A stretch of 64,000 nucleotides of DNA from an uncultured Dehalococcoidia bacterium (GTDB lineage Bacteria; Chloroflexota; Dehalococcoidia; Lucifugimonadales; UBA3495), in the NCBI GenBank assembly GCA_958296385.1, contig OY282494.1, positions 2,145,537 to 2,209,536 of the forward strand. The letters are read 5' to 3'. A program made the translations under genes and the position numbers. The notes beneath the pieces were generated by a model. That model ran no database searches, was not told the origin of the DNA, and saw only the letters and a list, made by a program, of their open reading frames with translations. Of the stretch, positions 1 to 6,821 are shown piece by piece (the first letter of the stretch is position 1; each line of letters opens with the position of its first letter).

Positions 1-459
1 CATCCCAACCACTTTTTCCGCAACCCGGAGTCCGGCGGCGGCCTGGAGTACACCGGCATCGGCCACCTGCGCGACTCCGTAGCCGAGGCCGTGGGCGTCC
101 CCGGCGCCTACGACTACGGCCCGCAGCGCGTGTCCTGGCTGGGCACGCTGATGACCAACTGGATGGGCGATGACGCCTTTCTGAAACGGCTGCGCGTGGA
201 AACCCGCCGTTTCAACGTGTACGGCGACACGCAGTTTTGCAAAGGCCGCGTGGCCCGCAAGTACATCCACAACGGCAGCGCCCTGGTGGACGTGGACATC
301 TGGGCCGAGAACCAGCGGGGCGAAGTAACGGCGCCCGGAATGGCAACCGTACTGTTGCCCTCCCGCAACCCCCACCACCCCTGGTTCACCGACGGCAGCC
401 GCCTATCCCTGCAAGAAGCAACCCTACCGGAGGAAGCGCCGCCCATACTGCCGGCCTGA
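1..459 (+). CDS. MaoC-like acyl dehydratase, C-terminal part (5' end outside window)
   Basis: The reading frame is open from base 1, so the start lies upstream; 152 residues are visible, ending at TGA 457-459. The segments YGPQRVSWLG, GDTQFCKGRV and DVDIWAENQRGEVTAPG resemble the C-terminal hot-dog half of MaoC-like/FAS1-like dehydratases, which hydrate or dehydrate acyl-CoA thioesters. In family members a conserved tract before the final strand reads like WAENQRGE-x-T-x-PG, as here. A CoA transferase lies 2.3 kb downstream, which fits an acyl-CoA catabolic setting, but small accessory genes separate them. Substrate cannot be inferred. The family call is fairly secure; the exact enzyme is not. 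Confidence 0.75.
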   Translation, partial: HPNHFFRNPESGGGLEYTGIGHLRDSVAEAVGVPGAYDYGPQRVSWLGTLMTNWMGDDAFLKRLRVETRRFNVYGDTQFCKGRVARKYIHNGSALVDVDIWAENQRGEVTAPGMATVLLPSRNPHHPWFTDGSRLSLQEATLPEEAPPILPA

Positions 460-488
460 TAGAATGGCAGCATCCAGGAGGGCAAAGC

Positions 489-800
489 GTGGAATTCTTT
501 CCCTGCCCTTATTTGGGCGGAATGGTAGAACTCAACGAGGAGCGGGAGCAGCACGTCCGTGAGAAACACTCCGACTTTCTCACGGAACGGCTGTATTACG
601 TTGCCGGCGCACTGGCCGACCCGGACCGGATATTACGCAAAACGCCCGATTCCGACACAATCGTGTTCTACCGATGGTATGATGACTTGGACAAGTACGT
701 CCTTGTTGCGGTGGTAAATCATCCTGGCCGTGACTGGATAGTCACCGCTTTTGTCACACGCCGGTTGCAAAGAGGTGAAATAATATGGCGGCGACATTGA
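489..800 (+). CDS. Small hypothetical protein, possible PBECR/RelE-like toxin
   Basis: This 103-residue protein is best started at GTG 489, because AGGAGGG lies at about 477-483; longer upstream versions overlap the preceding gene. It contains HVREKHSDF near residue 20, ADPDRILR near residue 40, and a C-terminal VNHPGRDWIVTAFVTRRL. The layout His-rich helix, 'DPDRI', then a beta-rich 'ivTAf' strand recalls small nuclease-like folds of the BECR/RelE group often annotated as PBECR or DUF4258-like. That assignment is tentative. Its stop overlaps the start of a DUF2283 gene by 16 bases, so the two are translationally coupled, as in toxin-antitoxin pairs. Confidence 0.7.
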   Translation: MEFFPCPYLGGMVELNEEREQHVREKHSDFLTERLYYVAGALADPDRILRKTPDSDTIVFYRWYDDLDKYVLVAVVNHPGRDWIVTAFVTRRLQRGEIIWRRH

Positions 801-1156
801 GATTCGAGCACGATGTTGTTGGCGATATTCTCTATATCGAGAAGTGCCGTCCCTACCTGGGTCAGGACTCCGACGATATTGAGGACTTCGTTATCGCCAG
901 GCTTAACCCCAATAATGATGAGGTGGAAAGCATGGAGATACTGTTTTACTCCACCCGCATCATAAGTCGCCAGCCGCTCCGTTTGAACATCCCCGTTGCC
1001 AAAGGCGCCATCAACGGGCACCCGGCAGCGGCGGAATTCGACTGCCTGGCGCAGTCCGTCTCACCCTGGCTGACGGTGCCGCCGGACGCCGAAATCGTAG
1101 AACTATACATCCCCGGCGCATCGGCAGAGCCAGCAGCAGTGACGCCAAGCGTCTGA
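785..1156 (+). CDS. DUF2283 family protein (copy 1)
   Basis: A 123-residue protein starting at ATG 785 with GAGGTG (773-778) upstream, overlapping the previous gene. The first 60 residues carry the DUF2283 pattern: FEHDVVGDILYIEK, then an acidic DDIEDFVIARL and VESMEILF. DUF2283 proteins are small, of unknown biochemical role, and often sit beside small toxin-like ORFs. The C-terminal half (LNIPVAKGAINGHPAA onward) is longer than the minimal domain and is shared with the paralogue at 1254-1679. If the upstream gene is a toxin, this is the natural antitoxin candidate; that is inference from arrangement only. Confidence 0.75.
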   Translation: MAATLRFEHDVVGDILYIEKCRPYLGQDSDDIEDFVIARLNPNNDEVESMEILFYSTRIISRQPLRLNIPVAKGAINGHPAAAEFDCLAQSVSPWLTVPPDAEIVELYIPGASAEPAAVTPSV

Positions 1157-1192
1157 TGCGGACAAAAGGCTGACTCCCGAATCAAAGGATTT

Positions 1193-1234
1193 AGCATTAT
1201 GGGCGTTACCTACGCCAAAGGCAGCATCACCGGC
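1193..1234 (+). repeat. 42-bp direct repeat, copy A (truncated protease start)
   Basis: These 42 bases are identical to 1689-1730, which contain the start codon and first 12 codons of the aspartyl protease gene. Here the copy breaks off after the GGC codon and runs into the leader of the second DUF2283 gene, so it is a dead duplicate of the protease 5' end. Confidence 0.9.
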
Positions 1235-1253
1235 CGGCGACGGGAGAAACGGA

Positions 1254-1679
1254 ATGGAAACGAGTCTAACATTTCAATACGACAGAATCGGTGATATTCT
1301 CAACATTGAGATACGCCCGCCTTATCAAGATCAGGAATCCGAAGAGATTGACGATTCGGTAATCGCCCGGTTTCATCCACAGACCGATATGGTGGAAAGC
1401 ATCGAGATCCTGTTTCTGTCCACGCACATTTTGGGTGATGACCCGTTCCGGCTGAACATTCCCATTACGCCCGGCGCAATCAACGGTTGGCCGGCCGCGC
1501 CGGAATTCAACTGCCTGGTTCAGCCCGACTCAAACTGGTTGACGGTGCCTAAGGCGGCCATCATCGGGATGGAACTGGACACCAGGCCGCCCCGGTTTCC
1601 GACCTATCCCGGCAACCGCCCGGCCGACATCAGCCGCTTTGAGATGGCGATTGATGGTACGATGTCGCTAACGCGCTAG
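1254..1679 (+). CDS. DUF2283 family protein (copy 2)
   Basis: A 141-residue paralogue of the 785-1156 product, started at ATG 1254 with GGGAG at 1242-1246. Shared blocks include GDILNIEI, the acidic EEIDDSVIARF, VESIEILF, FRLNIPITPGAINGWPAAPEFNCL and the tail motif NWLTVP. The last 35 residues are unique and proline/arginine-rich. It lies between a truncated copy of the protease 5' end and the intact protease gene, the arrangement expected from a tandem duplication of a DUF2283-protease unit. Function unknown; no catalytic motif seen. Confidence 0.75.
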   Translation: METSLTFQYDRIGDILNIEIRPPYQDQESEEIDDSVIARFHPQTDMVESIEILFLSTHILGDDPFRLNIPITPGAINGWPAAPEFNCLVQPDSNWLTVPKAAIIGMELDTRPPRFPTYPGNRPADISRFEMAIDGTMSLTR

Positions 1680-1688
1680 AAAGGAGCC

Positions 1689-1730
1689 AGCATTATGGGC
1701 GTTACCTACGCCAAAGGCAGCATCACCGGC
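1689..1730 (+). repeat. 42-bp direct repeat, copy B (intact protease start)
   Basis: Identical to 1193-1234. It spans the end of the leader and first 12 codons of the protease gene. The two copies lie 496 bp apart and flank the second DUF2283 gene, so homologous recombination between them could delete that gene exactly. Confidence 0.9.
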
Positions 1731-2399
1731 AAAACCGAAACCCGCGAGTACGATTTTCTGGTCGATACGGGCGCCACTAAGGTTGGCATCCCGCAGGCCG
1801 ACATCGACGCGCTGGGGCTGGACACCGTGCCCAACGCCAGCGCCCGCCTGATGACCGCCGACGGCACAATCAAGGACACGCCCATCTACATCGCCGTCGG
1901 TATGCTGGAAGGAACGGGATTCGTCAACGGCGCAGTCCCCGCCGCCATGCCGCTAGTAGGCTACAACCTGCTGCAAGATTTGGGGTTCAATGTTGACCTG
2001 GTGAACGAGCGCATCGAGCAACGCCCGGATGACGAAATAGGGCCGCCGTTTCTGCTGCAACCGCCTATGGCGGTGAAACCCGGCGCGCCGGAGGACATCG
2101 CCAACCCCGAGCCGACCGAACTGGAGGCCCGCTCTCAGGAAATCTGGGATGAGGTCGCGCAGGCCGTGACCGCCGTGGCCCGCCGGCGGGGTTGGACGTG
2201 CGTAACTGACGCAGACATTGAACACACAGTGCGTCGTTTGGACGCGGAATTCCCGGACGGCAAGAAAGGGCCAATGTCATATTTTGCCGCACCCCAACTC
2301 CTTTGGGCCAATGCCAGATACGGATTTATGGACCAGTTCGAGTTTGACGACTGCAAACCTCGGGCGAAAGAACTCATCAAACTATTGTCCACTTTGTGA
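1695..2399 (+). CDS. Retropepsin-like aspartyl protease with C-terminal HEPN-like domain
   Basis: A 234-residue protein from ATG 1695 (AAGGAG at 1681-1686). Residues 1-110 form a retropepsin-like unit with the catalytic VDTGAT motif near residue 23, a flap-like tract (TADGTIKDTPIYIAVG) and the usual closing LVGYNLLQDLGFNVD. Such single-domain proteases act as dimers. After a proline-rich linker (about residues 115-135) comes a helical region containing AVTAVARRRGWT, which resembles the HEPN/PaREP1-like proteins encoded at 2427-2786 and 21658-22044. The fusion is unusual. No signal peptide is seen, so a cytoplasmic role is likely. The protease call is firm; the HEPN-like call rests on the A-x2-A-x3-RGW pattern. 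Confidence 0.8.
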   Translation: MGVTYAKGSITGKTETREYDFLVDTGATKVGIPQADIDALGLDTVPNASARLMTADGTIKDTPIYIAVGMLEGTGFVNGAVPAAMPLVGYNLLQDLGFNVDLVNERIEQRPDDEIGPPFLLQPPMAVKPGAPEDIANPEPTELEARSQEIWDEVAQAVTAVARRRGWTCVTDADIEHTVRRLDAEFPDGKKGPMSYFAAPQLLWANARYGFMDQFEFDDCKPRAKELIKLLSTL

Positions 2400-2426
2400 C
2401 CAACCCCAACAGGCAGGAGAGCACTA

Positions 2427-2786
2427 TTGACAGTGGAGGAACACATAGCCGAAAGCAGGGATTCAGCGTTAACCGCCGACCGCCTGTATAACGAAGGCCG
2501 GGGACTGCAAGGCGCCGAAATAATTTGGTGTTCGGTAAAGCACGCCATCAACGCCATTGCCGTGCAACGGGGGTGGCGTCATGCTACTTACGGACAGAAA
2601 CGCAGCGTTGTACGGGGACTGGAAAATGAAGGTAACCAAGATTTGGCGGATGAACTCGAACGCGCCCGGCTCTTGCACGTCCATTCTGATAACGGGTTCC
2701 TGAGCGACCACACGGTTGCAGAATTGCGCGCCGGTGCAGCCAGACTTACCCAACGCCTGCTGGCAATGGCGGCCCCAAATGGATAA
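2427..2786 (+). CDS. HEPN/PaREP1-like small helical protein
   Basis: A 119-residue protein with a probable TTG start at 2427, supported by AGGAG at 2414-2418. It is mostly alpha-helical, with KHAINAIAVQRGWRHAT in the middle and an HVHSDNGFLSD segment further on. The same plan appears in the 21658-22044 product and in the tail of the protease just upstream. Such proteins (PaREP1-like, HEPN-superfamily candidates) are often RNases or nucleotidyltransferase partners, but no R-x4-6-H HEPN motif can be assigned with certainty here. The gene end overlaps the CoA transferase start by eight bases. Confidence 0.65.
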   Translation: MTVEEHIAESRDSALTADRLYNEGRGLQGAEIIWCSVKHAINAIAVQRGWRHATYGQKRSVVRGLENEGNQDLADELERARLLHVHSDNGFLSDHTVAELRAGAARLTQRLLAMAAPNG

Positions 2787-4011
2787 TCCGTCCGCTATGC
2801 CCACCGCCCTCCCCAATCTCCGCGTGCTGGAGGTTGCGTCGTTAATCCCCGGGCCCTATTGCGGCAAGTTGCTGGCTTCCTTAGGCGCGCAGGTTGTCAA
2901 GGTTGAGCCGTCTGCCGGCGATCCGGCCCGCCGGCGGGGCCCCTTTCCCGATGATGTGCCGCATCCGGAGCGCAGCGGGTTGTTTTTGTACCTTAATACC
3001 GGCAAGCAGAGCGTTACGCTCAATCTTGAGGATTCTGCCGGATTGGATTTGCTGCGCCGGCTGGTTGCCAGCGTTGATGTGGTGGTGCATGATTACGAGC
3101 CGGCGCGCGCCGCCGCTGTTGGCTTGGACAGCGATTCGCTGCTGGCCGCCAATCCTGATGTCATTGTGGCTGCCGTTACGCCTTTTGGCAGCAGCGGGCC
3201 TTATGCCGACTATCGCGCCGGGCATCTGGCGGCCTTTCACGCTGGGGGGGAGGGGTGGCTGCTGCCTAATGGGCTGGCGCTGGACACTTTTCCCGACCGT
3301 CCGCCCATCGTGGCCGGGGCAAATATGGGCGATTATCAGGCCGGGCTTACCGCCGCCGTGGGCGCGGTGGCTGCCGTGTATCATCGGATGGGCGATGCTG
3401 GCGGCGGTGGGCCGCGGGGCCAAGTGGTGGACGCGTCGGCGCAGGAGGCGCAGCTGTCGGTGGGCTATATGCCCATCCAGCGGCACGAATCCGAGGGCAT
3501 CACCGAAACCCGGTTCTCCCGCTATTTCCGTGTTGGTGGCGTGCTGCCGGCATCGGATGGATACGTGGAGCTGTTGACTTTGGAAAGCCGGCAGTTTGAG
3601 GGACTGCTGTCTTTTATGGGCAACCCGGATTGGGCGTCGGCGGAGATGTTCGGCGACCCGGCGCGCTACGGGCCGGAGCTGAACCGCCGGATGCGCGAGT
3701 GGTTTGGCCAGCACACCCGCGCGTGGCTTTACGCCGAGGGGCAGGCCCACGGGGTGCCGATTGCGCCCTACTACACGCCCGCCGAGGTGTTCAGCAGCCC
3801 GCAGCAGCGGCAGCGCGGCTACTATGCGGCGGTGGCGCATCCGGAGACGGGGCCGCTGGAATATGCCGGCGCTCCGTTCCAGCTGGACGGCACGCCGACG
3901 CGGTTGGAACGCGCGCCGCTGCTGGGCGAACATAACGCATCGGTGTACGGCGCGCTGCTGGGCTATGCTGCCATCGAACTAACCGCGCTGGCGCGGGCCG
4001 GCGTCATATAA
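2779..4011 (+). CDS. CaiB/BaiF (family III) CoA transferase
   Basis: A 410-residue protein from ATG 2779, overlapping the previous stop (ATGGATAA). The N-terminus LRVLEVASLIPGPYCGKLLASLGAQVVKVE is typical in sense for the family (given here as two motifs: LIPGPYCGKLLASLG and AQVVKVEP). The catalytic aspartate, which forms the aspartyl-CoA thioester intermediate, is expected at about residue 218 in QVVDASAQEA. Length matches the family (about 390-430). These cytoplasmic enzymes move CoA between carboxylic acids such as carnitine, oxalate, formate or succinate; the substrate is not readable from sequence. The next gene is an MFS transporter only eight bases downstream, which may import the acid. 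Confidence 0.9.
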   Translation: MDNPSAMPTALPNLRVLEVASLIPGPYCGKLLASLGAQVVKVEPSAGDPARRRGPFPDDVPHPERSGLFLYLNTGKQSVTLNLEDSAGLDLLRRLVASVDVVVHDYEPARAAAVGLDSDSLLAANPDVIVAAVTPFGSSGPYADYRAGHLAAFHAGGEGWLLPNGLALDTFPDRPPIVAGANMGDYQAGLTAAVGAVAAVYHRMGDAGGGGPRGQVVDASAQEAQLSVGYMPIQRHESEGITETRFSRYFRVGGVLPASDGYVELLTLESRQFEGLLSFMGNPDWASAEMFGDPARYGPELNRRMREWFGQHTRAWLYAEGQAHGVPIAPYYTPAEVFSSPQQRQRGYYAAVAHPETGPLEYAGAPFQLDGTPTRLERAPLLGEHNASVYGALLGYAAIELTALARAGVI

Positions 4012-4019
4012 GGGTTGAC

Positions 4020-5291
4020 TTGACGCCGCCGCACGCTGACCCTCGCATCGCCACCTCGCCCCGGGGGTGGGTTTTGCTTTTGACCAACCGACTGCATTAC
4101 AGCTCGGTGGTGCTGTCGTCGTTTGCGTTCGGACTGTTTCTGCCCTTTCTGCGGGCCGATTTGGAATTGTCGTACCTGCAAGTTGGGCTGCTGCAAGGCG
4201 TGTGGTGGATTACGTCGGCGGTGGCGCTCGTGCCGATGAGCGTGGTTTTCGCCGGGATGAACCCCAACCGCCGCGTGGTGGGCGCGCTGGCGGTAATCAC
4301 GCCCTTTGTGTTCGCTCAAGGATTGGCCACCGGATTTTGGACGCTGCTGGCCGCGCGCTTTTGCACGGTGCTAACGCAGGCGGCGATGGCGCCGGTGCGC
4401 CCCTTGCTGCTGCGCTACTGGGCCGCCCCGTCGGACTACGCCCGCGTCACCTCGGCCGGACTATCGGCCCACTCCACGCTGATGGCGGCGGTGATAACGT
4501 TCAGCCCGCTAATCATCATCAGCCTGGGCAGCTGGCGTCAGGCGTACTTCATCCAGGGCGGGCTGATGGCGCTGCACCTGGTGGTGTGGGGAACGCTGGC
4601 GCTGGCGAAACCGTCCGCGCCGGTCAGCCGCCTGACGGACGGAACGCCGGCGCCGCCGGACCGCGACGGCGGGCGGCGTCCCGTCCGGGCGCTGCTGGCC
4701 TACCCCCACGCCTGGCTGCTGGGCGTGGTGATGCTGTGCCTCTCGGCGTCGTGGACTACCGTGCTCACGTTCCTGCCCACCATCCTCGAGGAGGAGCGCG
4801 GCGTCGCCATATCCGCCGGCGGAGTGGTGTTTGGATTCCTGTACTACGTGCTGATTCCCGGCGGATTTCTGGGCAGCAAGATTTCCCGGCACGTTACGAA
4901 CCGGCGCTGGATGGTGCTGGCGCCGGCGTTGTTCAACGTCGTCTGCACGGTGGGCGCGGCGCTGGCCGGCAGCGTCGCCCTGGCGGCCCTGGCGCTGGCC
5001 GGCCTGGGCCTGGTCTGGGTATTCGTGCCGGCAATGGAGGTGCTGCCTTTCGAGTTTCGGGACATTCACGAGCGGGAGGTGTCGGTAATCGCGGCGCTAG
5101 TGCTGACGTTCGGCGCCGTCGGATTCGCCAGCGGCCCGCTGGCCGCCGGCCTAATCGCCCAACTCACCGGCTCGCTGGTAACCGGCGTGCTAACCGTAGC
5201 GGCGCTAACCGGCCTGGCCATCATCGCCGCCCTGCTGTTCCCCAAAACCCCGGCGCTGGTGGCCGCGCGCTGCCGGCCGGCGCTGGGCTGA
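4020..5291 (+). CDS. MFS transporter
   Basis: A 423-residue integral membrane protein with about 12 hydrophobic segments, beginning at TTG 4020, eight bases after the CoA transferase stop; AAGGG at 4010-4014 gives a weak ribosome site. The loop between helices 2 and 3 (GMNPNRRVVGALA) sits where the MFS G-x3-D/N-R-x-G-R/K signature is found, and a central hydrophilic loop (SRLTDGTPAPPDRDGGRR) splits the two six-helix halves. The protein sits in the cytoplasmic membrane as a proton-coupled or uniport carrier; cargo unknown. Tight coupling with the CoA transferase suggests transport of an organic acid or its product. Confidence 0.85.
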   Translation: MTPPHADPRIATSPRGWVLLLTNRLHYSSVVLSSFAFGLFLPFLRADLELSYLQVGLLQGVWWITSAVALVPMSVVFAGMNPNRRVVGALAVITPFVFAQGLATGFWTLLAARFCTVLTQAAMAPVRPLLLRYWAAPSDYARVTSAGLSAHSTLMAAVITFSPLIIISLGSWRQAYFIQGGLMALHLVVWGTLALAKPSAPVSRLTDGTPAPPDRDGGRRPVRALLAYPHAWLLGVVMLCLSASWTTVLTFLPTILEEERGVAISAGGVVFGFLYYVLIPGGFLGSKISRHVTNRRWMVLAPALFNVVCTVGAALAGSVALAALALAGLGLVWVFVPAMEVLPFEFRDIHEREVSVIAALVLTFGAVGFASGPLAAGLIAQLTGSLVTGVLTVAALTGLAIIAALLFPKTPALVAARCRPALG

Positions 5292-5344
5292 TTTCTGGCA
5301 ATGACGTTGCGGCGGTGGTAACATCGGGCGGCGATGCTGGTTGA

Positions 5345-6745
5345 ATGATGATTGACGATATGGCAGGCAGCGTAAATCTGCACACGGCGCCGGCCGATTT
5401 GGGCGATGGGGCGATTCTGCCCAATCTGCTGCTGTTCGGCGAAACGCTGCGCCGGCTGGGGCTGGACTTTGGCACGGCCAATATGCTCGACCTGGTGCGG
5501 GCTACCGAGTACGTGCCTCTGGGCGGCAGTCGCAACGATTTCCGGCTGGCGGCCCGCGCTTTGCTGGTGCACCGGCGCAGCGATTTGGAGCTGTTTGACG
5601 AGGCGTTTCAAGTCTTTTGGCGGCGGCCGGCCCACGGCGCCAGTATGCGCGACCTGCGCTCCATGGGCGAGGAACGCCGCTACCGGACACCCCGCATTGC
5701 GCCGCACCGGGAGGACACGTCCGACGGCCCGCCCTCCGATGACCCCGCATCCGACGATGCCGGCGAGCGGCAGCCGGTGGTGGACTTGCAGCGGTCGTTC
5801 AGCGCGCGGGAGGTGCTGCGGCAGCGGGATTTCGCCGAGTACACGCCCCCGGAGGTTGCGGCGGCCCGTGCGATGATGTCGGAACTGGCCTGGGACTTGG
5901 GCCGCCGCCGCACCCGCCGCCGCACCTGGGGCGATGGTTCGGATGTTGACTTGCGCCGCAGTATGCGCCGGAGTCTGGCCTACGGCGGCGAGCTGCTGGA
6001 CATCGCCCACCGCCGCCGCAAGGCCAAGCCGAGGCCGCTGGTTCTCATCTGCGACGTGAGCGGGTCGATGGAGCGTTACACCCGGATGCTGCTGCACTTT
6101 GTGCACACGGTGGCCGTGAGCGGGCAGCAGGTGGAGGCGTTTCTGTTCGCCACCCGCCTGACCCGCATCACGCGGCACCTGGCCCACCGGGGCGTTGACC
6201 AGGCGATGGCCGAAGTGTCCCGGGCAGTGCCGGATTGGGCTGGCGGCACCCGCATCGGGGAGGCGGTCAAGGCGTTCAACTACCGCTGGGCGCGCCGGGT
6301 GCTGCGCAGCGGGGCGGTCGTGCTGGTCATCTCCGATGGCTGGGACCGGGGCGAGCCGGAGCTGCTGGGCCGGGAGATGGCCAGACTGCAACGCAGCTGC
6401 CACCGCCTAATCTGGCTCAACCCGCTGCTCGGCTCGCCAACCTACGAGCCGCTAACCAGAGGAATGCAAGCCGCGCTGCCGCACATCGACGATTTCCTGC
6501 CCGCCCACAACCTGCACAGCCTCCAGGAACTAGCCCACCACCTGAACCAACTAACCGCCCACCGCCCACCCCCCCGCCGCAGCCAACCCCGCCCCCGTCC
6601 GGCACAAGCTACGCCCACCACCACCGACGAAACCACTACCCCCAACGACAACACGCCAGCCCACACCCGCCGGCAACTAAACCCCGCCCTGGCGCCCACC
6701 TTCCGCCACCCCCTATGGGGTCACCCCAACATACCCGGCGGATGA
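5345..6745 (+). CDS. CoxE-like VWA-domain protein
   Basis: A 466-residue protein from ATG 5345. Residues about 230-400 hold a von Willebrand A domain with an intact MIDAS: ICDVSGSMERY at about residue 236, a downstream threonine (GGTRIGEA) and VISDGWDRG near 328. The N-terminal half is CoxE-like (helical, with RATEYVPLGGSRNDFRLA). The last 60 residues are proline/threonine-rich and low-complexity. CoxE/BchD-type VWA proteins work with MoxR-family AAA+ ATPases in metal insertion or enzyme activation; a MoxR-like ATPase is encoded at 48612-50018, not adjacent. No signal peptide is seen, so it is probably cytoplasmic. The client enzyme is unknown. Confidence 0.85.
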   Translation: MMIDDMAGSVNLHTAPADLGDGAILPNLLLFGETLRRLGLDFGTANMLDLVRATEYVPLGGSRNDFRLAARALLVHRRSDLELFDEAFQVFWRRPAHGASMRDLRSMGEERRYRTPRIAPHREDTSDGPPSDDPASDDAGERQPVVDLQRSFSAREVLRQRDFAEYTPPEVAAARAMMSELAWDLGRRRTRRRTWGDGSDVDLRRSMRRSLAYGGELLDIAHRRRKAKPRPLVLICDVSGSMERYTRMLLHFVHTVAVSGQQVEAFLFATRLTRITRHLAHRGVDQAMAEVSRAVPDWAGGTRIGEAVKAFNYRWARRVLRSGAVVLVISDGWDRGEPELLGREMARLQRSCHRLIWLNPLLGSPTYEPLTRGMQAALPHIDDFLPAHNLHSLQELAHHLNQLTAHRPPPRRSQPRPRPAQATPTTTDETTTPNDNTPAHTRRQLNPALAPTFRHPLWGHPNIPGG

Positions 6746-6754
6746 CGGCATAAA

Positions 6755-6789
6755 TGCGCCCCCATTGTCATAACGACAGCAGGGGCGCA
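6755..6789. terminator. Hairpin between convergent genes
   Basis: Arms TGCGCCCC (6755-6762) and GGGGCGCA (6782-6789) pair perfectly, with an inner TGTC/GACA. It lies between the convergent VWA and giant surface-protein genes, where a bidirectional terminator would be expected. No U-tract follows on either strand. Confidence 0.5.
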
Positions 6790-6821
6790 CAGAATTACGG
6801 GGGCGATGCTGGCGATTGCCG

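Noticed and set aside
5066-6403. 445-residue minus-strand frame opposite the MFS and VWA genes
   Set aside because: Shadow of two well-supported genes; arginine/alanine/proline-rich without family motifs.
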